NCBI GenBank assembly: GCA_946478235.1
Contig: CAMLBF010000003.1
Location: 124,001-188,000 of the forward strand
Length of the DNA: 64,000 nt
Direction of reading: 5' to 3'
DNA from: an uncultured Bartonella sp.
Lineage (GTDB): Bacteria; Pseudomonadota; Alphaproteobacteria; Rhizobiales; Rhizobiaceae
Position numbers and translations under genes: made by a program. Below are positions 49,794 to 58,983 of this stretch, one piece after another. The notes under the pieces are model-generated. The model ran no database searches. It was not told the DNA's origin and saw only the letters and a program-made list of their open reading frames with translations. Positions within the stretch are counted from its first letter, which is position 1; each line of letters begins with the position of its first letter.

Positions 49794-50222
49794 CTAGTGT
49801 TTCATGTCAGCAGAAGCAGCGACTGGTTTTTTACCCATAATTTCCGCTTCACGGTCAAACAGCCCGCGGATAACTTTTAAAACGTCAAAAATCTTTTCTT
49901 GTTCAGTCAAACCAATGCAATCACGCAAACCAGAAATAATAACTGGATCTGTAAAGGTACGAAGAAGTTTGCCCAACATTTCAACAAATATGGTCAAAGT
50001 TTTGTCGGCTGTATCAGGGTCGATCAGCATAACTTGTGCTGCAAAATACAATTGTTTGAGTGGTGTATTTGTATCTTCCGCCTGCATTACATGCGCTTCC
50101 ATAAGGAATGTCGCGTCGTTCATAAGTTCCAATGTCACTTTACGGTCTGTACGCAACACGGCTCCATTGAGGTAGATTTTCTCATTTGGACGCAATGTTA
50201 AATGCATAGATTTATTAGTCAT
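49794..50222 (-). CDS. flbT: Flagellin synthesis regulator FlbT
   Basis: 142 residues. The N-terminal MHLTLRPNEKIYLNGAVLRTDRKVTLELMNDATFLME and the LYFAAQVMLIDP block are diagnostic. In Caulobacter FlbT binds flagellin mRNA and lowers its translation when the hook is incomplete; in Brucella it acts as an activator of flagellin. Its start overlaps the flaF stop by 4 bases. Confidence 0.94.
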   Translation of the reverse strand: MTNKSMHLTLRPNEKIYLNGAVLRTDRKVTLELMNDATFLMEAHVMQAEDTNTPLKQLYFAAQVMLIDPDTADKTLTIFVEMLGKLLRTFTDPVIISGLRDCIGLTEQEKIFDVLKVIRGLFDREAEIMGKKPVAASADMKH

Positions 50223-50587
50223 TCCCTTTTCTCCGGGTTTGTAGAAAGACCATCCCTTATGGATTCTGATATTTCCACCAATGCATCAAAATCCGCTGTT
50301 TCCCCATTCTCCAATCTCTGGATTTCTTTAAGAATAAAGAAACCGATAGAAATCAAAGATGCCTTAAGCTCTGTTGGCAAAGCGTTTTCAGCCAGCCCAA
50401 GATCCTCAATCAAAATAATCCATAACTTGCGCGTAAATGCGATCGCGTCGGATGCCTCTCGCGTATTAACACCGGCCGATTGTGCAGCTCTCAAAAGTTT
50501 TATGCAGCGATCAAAAAGGATACTTTCACGCTCGCGCGCGCCCATTTGATCCTCTTCCATCACATCTTCGTACCGCATCTGATACAT
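50219..50587 (-). CDS. flaF: Flagellin synthesis regulator FlaF
   Basis: 122 residues. YEDVMEEDQMGARERESILFDRCIKLLRAAQ and the central FTRKLWIILIEDLGLAENALPTELKASLISIGFFIL match FlaF, which promotes flagellin translation or secretion as the partner of FlbT. The ATG at 50587 has GGGGA 7 bases upstream and is preferred to the frame start at 50608. It overlaps flbT by 4 bases. Confidence 0.92.
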   Translation of the reverse strand: MYQMRYEDVMEEDQMGARERESILFDRCIKLLRAAQSAGVNTREASDAIAFTRKLWIILIEDLGLAENALPTELKASLISIGFFILKEIQRLENGETADFDALVEISESIRDGLSTNPEKRE

Positions 50588-50639
50588 ACATAGTCCCCGA
50601 TTTTTCAATTCAACCTAAATGCATTAAAATAATAGAATT

Positions 50640-51731
50640 TTATAAGTAATTACTTAAACTTAGCTTCGAAATTCTTGCTGTCATATTGTAGGAAATCTGA
50701 AGCAGATTTTCTAACTGGATTATCTTACTGCTTGCTTCTGTTGGATCTGCGCCGATAAGATCATTTCTTGTCATATTCAACACATTCAACTGTGCATTAA
50801 TCTGTTTATTGGCATTAGTAACTCGGTTTTGCGAATTACCAAGGTTTGATGCCGTAACAATAATCTTATTGATAGCGCTTCCTGTTGATGCGCTATCAAC
50901 TGATGCTCTCGCACTTGTACTAACAGCTTCTTGAGCCTTGCTCGAAAGACCTATATCGCCAAACTCAGCGACGAGCACCATGTTTTTCATCGCATTGCGA
51001 AAACCTTCTTCGTTGGCAGATGTTGAAATATCGACAGTTTCACCTGTCGGTGAAATGCGGTTCATCACCGAACCATCGGTAGCCCGTGAAAAATTTGTAC
51101 TCCAACTTGGCTCTTCAAACAGTTGGTTGAATGGACCATCAATAAAGGCCTTCATTTGACTGTCTGTAATATTCGCAACCTGAGGATCATCAACATTAAA
51201 ACCGAAATAATCACGGAATGCATCCTGAACCACTTTGCTACCGCCGGTATTGCTACCTGCTTTATAATAATCAAGTGGTGGTTGCGTGATATTTGTGCCG
51301 CCAAAAACATATTCGCCGTTATAACTCGTATTGAGTGCCGAAACGAACGAATCCAATGCGGATTGAGCCGCAGTTTGCATTGTTTTTGGTGTCGCCGAAA
51401 CCGAATCTCCCATGAGAGCGTTATTGAATTGGACAAGGCTTCCACCAGGCTTGTCCTTATCACCTGCCCCTACAAGACTTTGCATTGCAGCCTGTGCCGT
51501 TGCCATGCGTTGCGCTGCCAAATTGTTACTGTCTTTGAGACCCTGCAATGATGAAATCTGGTTTTCATTATCGATAAAACGTCCGGTTTGACGCCCCAGT
51601 TTTAAGCCGGGATCTCTCACCCGCTGCATCATTGCTTCGTAACTAGCTTCAGTAATATCTGCCTGCGCTTGCGCAATAATAGGCCGTTGGAAATTGCCCA
51701 TAACATATGTTGAGACTGAATTGATTTTCAT
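50640..51731 (-). CDS. flgL: Hook-filament junction protein FlgL
   Basis: 363 residues. It has the flagellin-like N- and C-terminal coiled-coil regions (N-terminal INSVSTYVMGN..., C-terminal LLQISYNMTARISKLSLSNYL) around a variable centre with GEYVFGGTNITQPPL, the family's typical segment. It joins the hook-side junction to the filament and follows flgK by 7 bases. Confidence 0.92.
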   Translation of the reverse strand: MKINSVSTYVMGNFQRPIIAQAQADITEASYEAMMQRVRDPGLKLGRQTGRFIDNENQISSLQGLKDSNNLAAQRMATAQAAMQSLVGAGDKDKPGGSLVQFNNALMGDSVSATPKTMQTAAQSALDSFVSALNTSYNGEYVFGGTNITQPPLDYYKAGSNTGGSKVVQDAFRDYFGFNVDDPQVANITDSQMKAFIDGPFNQLFEEPSWSTNFSRATDGSVMNRISPTGETVDISTSANEEGFRNAMKNMVLVAEFGDIGLSSKAQEAVSTSARASVDSASTGSAINKIIVTASNLGNSQNRVTNANKQINAQLNVLNMTRNDLIGADPTEASSKIIQLENLLQISYNMTARISKLSLSNYL

Positions 51732-51738
51732 TTCGCAC

Positions 51739-53094
51739 CTAATGGATCGCGTTCATAAGATCATCTAACATCTTGCCGACTGTGCTTATCACACGCGCTG
51801 ACGCAGAATATGATTGTTCGAGTTGCAGCATCAGCGCCATCTCGTCATCAGTATTGACACCGGTATCATTCGACAAAGCTTCCGCTGCCCGACTATACAT
51901 GGTGCTCTGATACTGCGCAGAATTTAACGCAGTGGATCGTGTTCCCTCCATCCACGATTGCGACTGCTTTGCAAAGCCCATAATGCTTTGATTGGCTTCT
52001 AACCCCGTGTCGGAACCAAAAACCCGTGATTGATCAAACTTATCAACCAGCTTTTGTATGTCTTTTCCAAAATGTTCTGGGCCACCGCCGGGCGTTTTAC
52101 TATCAAAAATCGGGTTGAGGCTTATGCGTCCTGCCATGCCGGTCACGCTATTGTCACCACCATTTTCGAACAAAGCAGGTGTGCCGTCAAACATATCGAC
52201 CAAAGCACTTGCCATCTCGTCAAGTTGCTTTTGATATTGTGGAGCGATTTCATCGCGCACTTTCAACAAACCGCCGATATTACCGCTACCATATGGTTCA
52301 CTAAACGACGAATGACCAAGTGGCACACCATCAATAAAAACCTGATTGCCTGTTTTTCCAGCTGGCAAGGATGAAGAAGGTTCAAAGGTTATCTTACGGG
52401 GCGTTTTGTCATATAACGTGCTGCCATCCATACCATAAATGGTTGTTGTGCCATCAGAATGTTGGACTGTTGTTATGCCAATTTCTTGCGAAAGCTCTTT
52501 AAGAATAGAGTCACGTTGATCCATATAATCAAATGCATCACGCCCTAAAGCCGTTTCATTTGCGATCGTCTCATCCACTTTTTGAAACTGTTTTAACAGA
52601 TCATTTATGTGATCAACTGAATCTTTAATATCGCTATCAGCATCGTTGCGAAGCTTTTCGATTTCCTTAGAACCCTTGTTGAGGCTATCAACAAGGTTTT
52701 TGGCTTTATCGACAGCGGCATCTCCCGTAGAGCGCTGCCCCGGAGCATTAGCGTAAAGCTGCAACGATTTTTGAAAATCAGAAAGAAGCCGTGATGGCGA
52801 ATTTGAATAATCATTAGCGCTATAAATACCCGATAAGCGATTAGCACCATTGGATACAGCAGATGCAGCATAGGCCTGACTGGACTTGCTAATATAATTA
52901 TTCAACAATTGTGGATTATCATCACGACGAACAGTAGCACTTACCGTTCCATTAGGTCCAGATTGAACATGTGTGGTTCGCCGTGTGTAGTTTGGATCTC
53001 GCGCTCCCGCTATATTCTGGGACACGACATTGATTTGCCCAGACGATGTCTTGAGCGAATTTCGCGCCGTAGAAAGTGCTGAACCCAGTGCCAT
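51739..53094 (-). CDS. flgK: Hook-filament junction protein FlgK
   Basis: 451 residues. The N-terminal ALGSALSTARNSLKTSSGQINVVSQNIAGARDPNYTRR is the rod/hook/FlgK motif; the C-terminus GVNTDDEMALMLQLEQSYSASARVISTVGKMLDDLMNAI is the conserved terminal helix. It is shorter than enterobacterial FlgK in the central domain, as in rhizobia. It sits between flgE and flgL. Confidence 0.94.
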   Translation of the reverse strand: MALGSALSTARNSLKTSSGQINVVSQNIAGARDPNYTRRTTHVQSGPNGTVSATVRRDDNPQLLNNYISKSSQAYAASAVSNGANRLSGIYSANDYSNSPSRLLSDFQKSLQLYANAPGQRSTGDAAVDKAKNLVDSLNKGSKEIEKLRNDADSDIKDSVDHINDLLKQFQKVDETIANETALGRDAFDYMDQRDSILKELSQEIGITTVQHSDGTTTIYGMDGSTLYDKTPRKITFEPSSSLPAGKTGNQVFIDGVPLGHSSFSEPYGSGNIGGLLKVRDEIAPQYQKQLDEMASALVDMFDGTPALFENGGDNSVTGMAGRISLNPIFDSKTPGGGPEHFGKDIQKLVDKFDQSRVFGSDTGLEANQSIMGFAKQSQSWMEGTRSTALNSAQYQSTMYSRAAEALSNDTGVNTDDEMALMLQLEQSYSASARVISTVGKMLDDLMNAIH

Positions 53095-53151
53095 TTCATT
53101 CTTCTTTCGTTTTTATATTTTCGTCATATACCCTTTCAGATAACGCTATTC

Positions 53152-54387
53152 TTAACGTTTCAAGTTGACGATAACGTCCATCACCTCTGATCCGGTTTGG
53201 AAGACCTTTGAATTAGCGGTATAATTGCGTTGCGCTTCAATCATATCGGTCAATTCATCACCAAGATCAGCGTTGGATTCTTCCAGTGTGCCAATACGCA
53301 ATTGTCCGAATGTGCCCTCGCCCGGATGCCCAAATAATTGCGCACCAGAATCTGGATTAACCTGAAATACGGTGCCGCTAATTGTAGTTAGCGTATCTGG
53401 CGATGTAACTGTAGCAAGCCCGATAACGCCATATTGAATGGATTTTCCGTTACTGTAATTGACCATAACTTCGCCATTCGTACCGAAGCTAAAATCCTTA
53501 TAAGAGCCTGGTGCGTAACCGTCTTGCGTCATTTCAAAAGCATAATTGGAACCAAGTTGCGTGATATTTCCCACAAGGTTCATGTCGAAGGTAAAGCTAC
53601 CACCGTTGACACCGGGAAGCGTGATTTTTGGGTTAGTTGTACCAACAGCCAACGTTCCATCTGTACCGAATTCTAAATTAGGTAATTGTTCTGTCTTATA
53701 TGCAGCTGGTTTTTGCGAATAATCGGTATAGCCGATATTCATTTCCCATTTATTGTTATCGATTTTTGTAAAAAATACATCAAGATTTACAGCCGCGCCT
53801 TGCGTATCATAAACCGTCACCGATTTTTTCTGGCTATAAGACTTTGCATTTTTAGGATCAAATTCTACCGGTGTGGCAGGTGCCGCCGGATTACGCTGAA
53901 TAATTGTCTCGTCGGCTCTAAAATTGGAATTAACATTGACATAACTTGTCGGCTCGCCATGCATCAGCTCACCTGCACCACCTTTAATTTCAATGCGCTT
54001 TCCATTTTCATCAAGCAGATAAAATCCTGCTGCATTTTGCAAATATCCATCACCATCACGCTGGAAAGAACCAGCGCGCGTGAGATATTCAGCGCCAGCA
54101 GCATCCTGAACACGGAAAAAACCGTTTCCGTCGATCATTATATCTCCTGGACGACCTGTACCACGACCTGCGCCCGGCATCGAGATATCATGGCGAACAT
54201 GCGTTGTAACACCACCAGATTGATAGGAATTTCGTGTTGAAGGCATAACAAGGCTAGAAAACTGTGTATCTGTTCGCTTGTAACCGGTTGTGCTTGAGTT
54301 AGCGACGTTATCAGCGACGCCTGTAAGCCGGTTTGCCTGTGCGTTCATACCCGCAACACCGGTGCGCATCATGCCGTAAATACCCAT
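53152..54387 (-). CDS. flgE: Flagellar hook protein FlgE
   Basis: 411 residues. N-terminal MGIYGMMRTGVAGMNAQANRLTGVADNVANSSTTGYKR is the hook/rod start; GNGFFRVQDAAGAEYLTRAGSFQRDGDGYL is the FlgE core; the C-terminus ESNADLGDELTDMIEAQRNYTANSKVFQTGSEVMDVIVNL is the conserved terminal helix. Preceded by GGAG. It heads the flgE-flgK-flgL-flaF-flbT-flgD-fliQ run. Confidence 0.96.
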   Translation of the reverse strand: MGIYGMMRTGVAGMNAQANRLTGVADNVANSSTTGYKRTDTQFSSLVMPSTRNSYQSGGVTTHVRHDISMPGAGRGTGRPGDIMIDGNGFFRVQDAAGAEYLTRAGSFQRDGDGYLQNAAGFYLLDENGKRIEIKGGAGELMHGEPTSYVNVNSNFRADETIIQRNPAAPATPVEFDPKNAKSYSQKKSVTVYDTQGAAVNLDVFFTKIDNNKWEMNIGYTDYSQKPAAYKTEQLPNLEFGTDGTLAVGTTNPKITLPGVNGGSFTFDMNLVGNITQLGSNYAFEMTQDGYAPGSYKDFSFGTNGEVMVNYSNGKSIQYGVIGLATVTSPDTLTTISGTVFQVNPDSGAQLFGHPGEGTFGQLRIGTLEESNADLGDELTDMIEAQRNYTANSKVFQTGSEVMDVIVNLKR

Positions 54388-54532
54388 TGTTATCTCCTTC
54401 CATCGAGAACCATGTTGGCAGCATAAGGAGCCTTCCTTGCGCGAAACTGTCGTACCGGCTTATTTCGATCTCGCGCGATATTTCAAAAAATTAAAAATGA
54501 AATTTTTAAAAAATAAACAGCTCATATAACAC

Positions 54533-54562
54533 ATTGGATTTCCAAAGAAATCCAATTTTTTC
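54533..54562 (+). terminator. Perfect hairpin with + strand T-tract between ftcR and flgE
   Basis: ATTGGATTTC and GAAATCCAAT form a 10-base-pair stem with loop CAAA, followed by TTTTTT on the + strand only. Both flanking genes run leftward, so as a terminator it would act on antisense or unknown rightward transcripts; on the - strand it is a hairpin 70 bases past the ftcR stop. Confidence 0.7.
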
Positions 54563-54629
54563 AATGTAAAAATCGCTAATTAAAATAACGCAATAAGTAT
54601 TAATCAATAAAATAGACTAATATTATCGG

Positions 54630-55316
54630 TTATTCTGAAACAACAAGGCTATATCCAAGAAATCTCTTTGAATCGATAATATCAAAACCTAGTTTTGCTT
54701 TTAATTTTTTGCGCAATTTACTGATATGACTTTCAACGACATTCTCTTCAACTTCAGCGTCAAACACACCATAAATAGCGTTAAAAATCTGTGTTTTATT
54801 AACACGACGACCGTGATTTGCGACAAGATATTCCAAAATACGGCGTTCCCGGCGAGGCAATACGAAATCATCGCCATTTAACTTGGGATCACGACCATCG
54901 TTAAAAACACTAATAGGCCCCAAAACAACAGCCGCATCAACTTCACGAATACCACCGCCCATACGACGACGTATGGCAGCAACGCGTGCCAAAATCTCGC
55001 GAACATGTATTGGTTTACGTAAAACATCATCAATGCCGGCTTGAAACAGTTCTAACGTCTGCTCTAACGAGTTGTTTTCAGTAACGGCAATGATAGGAGC
55101 ACTGCAATATTCATGAATTTTCTTAGGAAGTTCTATCCGATTATTGCATTCGCCTAAAAGAATTGCTTCCACTGCCGACATTTCTGTCTTAGGTGCAGTT
55201 TCCACCCATTCATCAAAATCTTCGGTTACCAAACCAGTGGCAGAAATGCCTTCGCGAGCAAAAAGTGCTGTATATCCGTCAGTCACCAACTTACGTTCGT
55301 CTACGACTACGATCAT
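54630..55316 (-). CDS. ftcR: Flagellar transcriptional regulator FtcR/Rem
   Basis: 228 residues with an OmpR-type response-regulator layout: an N-terminal receiver-like domain ([46 protein letters not shown]) and a C-terminal winged helix ([62 protein letters not shown]). The usual phosphorylated Asp position is not clear: the [13 protein letters not shown] segment lacks it, as in Rem/FtcR orphans, so activity is probably controlled by expression. FtcR is the master activator of flgE and related genes in Brucella. ATG 55316 has GGGG/AGGG upstream. Confidence 0.92.
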   Translation of the reverse strand: MIVVVDERKLVTDGYTALFAREGISATGLVTEDFDEWVETAPKTEMSAVEAILLGECNNRIELPKKIHEYCSAPIIAVTENNSLEQTLELFQAGIDDVLRKPIHVREILARVAAIRRRMGGGIREVDAAVVLGPISVFNDGRDPKLNGDDFVLPRRERRILEYLVANHGRRVNKTQIFNAIYGVFDAEVEENVVESHISKLRKKLKAKLGFDIIDSKRFLGYSLVVSE

Positions 55317-55593
55317 AACCCTAACCCCAAAACTCATCACACAACGTTCTAAAATATAGAACAGACTTATAACGAGACCCGAGATAGAAGATATCTTTTG
55401 CCGACAAAATTACAAGTGCCTTTTAGGTTTTTGTCTTCCAAACTTGCTTGAAACTTACGATTTTTTTTAAGAATTTGTAATTTTTTAAAAAAAATTCAAA
55501 ATTAAACATCTTTAAAAAACTTTTCATATCAACATTTTATATTATTAAAATGCAATTAACCATATTTTTTTACCATAACATGGATTAAACTAT

Positions 55594-56166
55594 CTATCGT
55601 TGATCTTTACAAAACTCTCTTGATGTTTTTGTCCATTTTCCAAATCCTGAAGCAATCATATTGACCATCACCTGACAGACATAGCGCTTTTGTGCTGGAT
55701 CATTATTGGGGCCCGCATGATAACGAGCAACTGCCATGGTCCAACTGCCCTCCCGAATTTTAAGTTCACGCAAAAACCGCGCAGCATAATCCACATTAAG
55801 GCGCGGAATAAACATAGAGGCAATGGATGGAAATTTTTCTCCATGGTAATAATGGTTTATTTGCATACAACCAACATCAATTAATTTTGCACCTCGGCGT
55901 TTTGCTGCATAAAAAATTCGCAGTGCTTCAGAAGCATTTTGTGCAAAAACGGCCTTACCATCGATATTGAGTGCATAAGGTTGAAGAGAATTTTTATTGC
56001 CTGTTTCGGTTAGTCCCACAGCATAAAGTATCCCAAGCGGTATATCATACCGCCGTGATGCAGCGATCATTTCACCTTCGCAAACATTTTCGGCAAAGGC
56101 GTTTAAGATAACCATGCCATTAAACAACCAAGCGGCGAGGATCGCGAGAAAGCCTTTTCTCGTCAA
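55594..56166 (-). CDS. Flagellar-cluster lytic transglycosylase (SLT)
   Basis: About 190 residues from the TTG at 56166. A signal peptide (TRKGFLAILAAWLFNGMVILNAFA) is followed by an SLT domain with the catalytic Glu in GILYAVGLTETGN, DVGCMQINHYYHG and the later AVARYHAGPN. It likely opens peptidoglycan for the rod, taking the place of FlgJ's muramidase part. The start lies inside the end of fliK (46-base overlap). ATG codons at 56229 and 56364 are in frame but would add a second hydrophobic stretch, so the start is uncertain. The same gene order (fliK, transglycosylase, rem) is known in Sinorhizobium. Confidence 0.82.
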   Translation of the reverse strand: MTRKGFLAILAAWLFNGMVILNAFAENVCEGEMIAASRRYDIPLGILYAVGLTETGNKNSLQPYALNIDGKAVFAQNASEALRIFYAAKRRGAKLIDVGCMQINHYYHGEKFPSIASMFIPRLNVDYAARFLRELKIREGSWTMAVARYHAGPNNDPAQKRYVCQVMVNMIASGFGKWTKTSREFCKDQR

Positions 56167-57697
56167 CAGGTTCGTCCAGATCAGGCAGATCAACGCCAGA
56201 AACTTCGCTGAATGTTTGCCGTGCTTCATTCTGACCACCCTGATTCTGTTGTCCAAAAAACTGTCGCTGCTCGCTAAACCCCTGTCCGCTATTATTTTGC
56301 CCCGCATTTTGAGAAAAAGCTGATGATTGTCCTTGTTGTGTTGTCTGGATAGTTTTATCGACAACGATAATGGTTAGTTGCCCGTCGTCATGAAAACCGG
56401 ATTTTTCTATCGCTTTACCGAGCATTTGATGATCTGATGCCAAGAGGCGAGCTGTTTCCTGCCGCTCGGCATGAAGTTCAATATGAAGACCATCATTTGT
56501 TTTGCGCAACCGTGCTTCAACACTGCCAAGCTCGTCGGGATTAAGCTTAATTTTTAGGACATGAATATCCCCGATCTGCTTATTTTGTTTTATCTCGATA
56601 TCGGCAATGACACGGGTAGAAGAATTCGATTGCTTTGCTTCTGCCATAAACAAACGATCCCCAGTTGCCATATTTCTTATTTGTGTTTGTTTATCTGCAA
56701 CATTATCAATGCGATTTGTATTAAAATCCGCCGATGGAGATTGAGCATTCAGACTGCGTTTATCACCACGCATTTTTTCATTGGATATTTTTTTATCGCC
56801 CCCACCAATAGAATTTTCGTCAATTGATTGTTTGTTGCCATTGGTTTGCGTTGCAGCGACACCATTTCTGGATAATGCTGTTTTGATATTGTTTTTATCC
56901 GTGTCTGTGGAACCATTTTGGCGTGATGTCTTATCACTATTGGCTTTTTGACCGGCAAATTTCATCTTTATGCTGTCATTGGCATGAATTGATAAGTTAC
57001 TCGCGTCCTCCCCTTCTAATATTGTTGGTTGGATATTTTCCGATTTTATTTTTTGCAAATGATCTTTTGTTACCGCATTTTCCTTTTGAACTATATTATC
57101 CACCCCATCAAACTGGCCGTTTGCGGCAAGATTTTCCTTTTGTTTTGTGGCAATTGAAGTGATATCTGAAATGACATTCTTGTTTCCAATGATGCTTTCT
57201 TTTCTATCGGAATTTTGCGCCTGCTCATCACTATGCGACAGGCTCAATTCTATTGTTTGCCCTTTGGATTTTGCGTTTTTTAAATCTAGAATTTCATTTG
57301 CATTACTATCCATATCTCCTGTTTGGACTGGTTCTTGTATCTCATGAACGGGGACAAATGTGTTTAAAAGACCATGCAATATCGACATGGTGTCGCTGTG
57401 AGATTGCGTATCATTGTCGTCATCGGTTGCATTGGCATGTTGTTTTTTACGATGAAGATCATTTTTCAAATGGCTGTCGCGAGAGTTGTTTGTTGCCAGA
57501 CCATTATAACCCCTATTTCCTGCATAATCTTTCGCAAGGTCACCTTGCGTTGTTGATAAAGGGTGTGATGTTTTTTTCAATTGCTCTTCAAAACTGTGTT
57601 TTGATGCCGTTGAAGATTGCTTTGCCTTAGACACATCATTTGTCACTGAACGCGTAGCGACGTTAACATTCATTGTTTCTCCCACGCCGGTCATCAT
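56120..57697 (-). CDS. fliK: Flagellar hook-length control protein FliK (MotD)
   Basis: 525 residues. The first 350 are low-complexity, rich in Asn, Asp, Lys, Gln and Ser and expected to be unfolded, as for a secreted molecular ruler. The C-terminal Flg_hook domain (about 370-460) has IHVLKIKLNPDELGSVEARLRKTNDGLHIELHAERQETARLLASD, the family signature, then a Gln/Gly/Phe-rich tail. In rhizobia this gene was first called motD and later recognised as fliK. The first ATG overlaps the motC stop by 4 bases with GGAG close upstream; ATG 57673, with GGGAG upstream, is an equally good start. Confidence 0.9.
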   Translation of the reverse strand: MMTGVGETMNVNVATRSVTNDVSKAKQSSTASKHSFEEQLKKTSHPLSTTQGDLAKDYAGNRGYNGLATNNSRDSHLKNDLHRKKQHANATDDDNDTQSHSDTMSILHGLLNTFVPVHEIQEPVQTGDMDSNANEILDLKNAKSKGQTIELSLSHSDEQAQNSDRKESIIGNKNVISDITSIATKQKENLAANGQFDGVDNIVQKENAVTKDHLQKIKSENIQPTILEGEDASNLSIHANDSIKMKFAGQKANSDKTSRQNGSTDTDKNNIKTALSRNGVAATQTNGNKQSIDENSIGGGDKKISNEKMRGDKRSLNAQSPSADFNTNRIDNVADKQTQIRNMATGDRLFMAEAKQSNSSTRVIADIEIKQNKQIGDIHVLKIKLNPDELGSVEARLRKTNDGLHIELHAERQETARLLASDHQMLGKAIEKSGFHDDGQLTIIVVDKTIQTTQQGQSSAFSQNAGQNNSGQGFSEQRQFFGQQNQGGQNEARQTFSEVSGVDLPDLDEPVDEKRLSRDPRRLVV

Positions 57698-58983
57698 TGT
57701 TTGTTCTCCAGTAGCTTATCTACAGCATCAAGCTTTTTACGTGTTTGTTCCATGAATTGGTCAATTTCGGTTGATGTTTTAACCGCATCATTTTTTGCCG
57801 ATACATCGTCTTTCGGAACAGGCAAAGGTCCTTCATCCTTGTTACCAACCTGGTCTAATGGCAAGCCAACCGTTTCTGGCGGCAAGGTTTCGTTATCATC
57901 TTCATCATCTGGCGAGGCAGGTAGCGCCCCCTTATCAAGCATAACACCTTTAGCTACCGCTTTGGCCGCCATTAATAATGGGCGATCGCGCTCTGAAAGA
58001 TCATTAACTGCAATTGTTTTTAACATATCGCCGGCTTCTTCCGCAGCCGTTGTTCCAACCGAGCTTGCCGCATAATAGAGACGTGCGGTTGTATCATCAA
58101 ATTGCAGACGGCGGGCAAGCTCAATAGCCTTGGAAGCGGTGAAATGCGCACGCTCCATACGCGCATCAATCAGCGCTGCCCGAGACACTTTAAGAAAGAT
58201 GATAAATTGCACTGTTTCGGGTGCATAGGCAATAAATTCATCAAGTTGCTCATTGGTAAAATGGGTATCAAACTGCGGAATTGAAACAGCAAATTCTCGC
58301 CAAAATTCATTAGCGTAAGGCGAATGTGAAAACCTTGTCACATAATTTCTTGTCAGCAACCTTAATAGCGGAATATCACCTTGCATCGCTGCAACTTTTA
58401 ACTGACGGCGGATTGCTGCCTCCTCGAATAATGAGCCTGGTGCAGCAAGCCGCACCCAATTTAAACGTTTGGAAGCTTTTGCAGGGTCTTTTTCAAACAG
58501 ATCAGCAATCGTGCTTAATGAAATGGAAAGAAGAAGTGCGCCTGGGATATCATTATGAGTTTCAGGCAAATCATTAAAGGCGTGCAAGAAACGCCCCTTT
58601 TTATGATGTGCATAAGCAATGGCTCCATCAATATAGTTTTGTGGAACCACACCTTGTGGTACGTTTTTAAGAATTGTTTCAACAATATTCGGATTGCCAC
58701 CATTAAACAAATAAATCAAAGCGGCATAAACATTACTGGCGTTTTCCCATGTTGATGGTTGCTCTTTCAAGAAGCGTTGCCCAATATCTTCCAGTATTCG
58801 CGGCTGCATTTGCAGCGCACCGGGCTGGCCTGACGCTATATCGTCTTGTAAACTTTGTAACGCTCTAACCCATTGTACAGGTCCAAGCGACGAAGCAGTT
58901 ACCTGAGCCATGAGTGGTGCATCAATAACCAGTGGTACAGACATACTTGCAAAACAGATTATCTTGAAAAAGTGTTTCATCAT
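57694..58983 (-). CDS. motC: Periplasmic motility protein MotC
   Basis: 429 residues. A signal peptide (to about residue 26, cut near LMA) is followed by the alpha-helical MotC domain: LGPVQWVRALQSLQDDIASGQPGALQMQPRILEDIG, LLRLLTRNYVTRFSHSPYANEFWREF and RRLQFDDTTARLYYAASSVG are conserved. A Glu/Asp/Pro-rich linker and a short terminal coiled coil (FMEQTRKKLDAVDKLLENK) end it. In Sinorhizobium MotC binds and stabilises MotB in the periplasm. It overlaps both neighbours by 4 bases. Confidence 0.93.
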   Translation of the reverse strand: MMKHFFKIICFASMSVPLVIDAPLMAQVTASSLGPVQWVRALQSLQDDIASGQPGALQMQPRILEDIGQRFLKEQPSTWENASNVYAALIYLFNGGNPNIVETILKNVPQGVVPQNYIDGAIAYAHHKKGRFLHAFNDLPETHNDIPGALLLSISLSTIADLFEKDPAKASKRLNWVRLAAPGSLFEEAAIRRQLKVAAMQGDIPLLRLLTRNYVTRFSHSPYANEFWREFAVSIPQFDTHFTNEQLDEFIAYAPETVQFIIFLKVSRAALIDARMERAHFTASKAIELARRLQFDDTTARLYYAASSVGTTAAEEAGDMLKTIAVNDLSERDRPLLMAAKAVAKGVMLDKGALPASPDDEDDNETLPPETVGLPLDQVGNKDEGPLPVPKDDVSAKNDAVKTSTEIDQFMEQTRKKLDAVDKLLENKQ

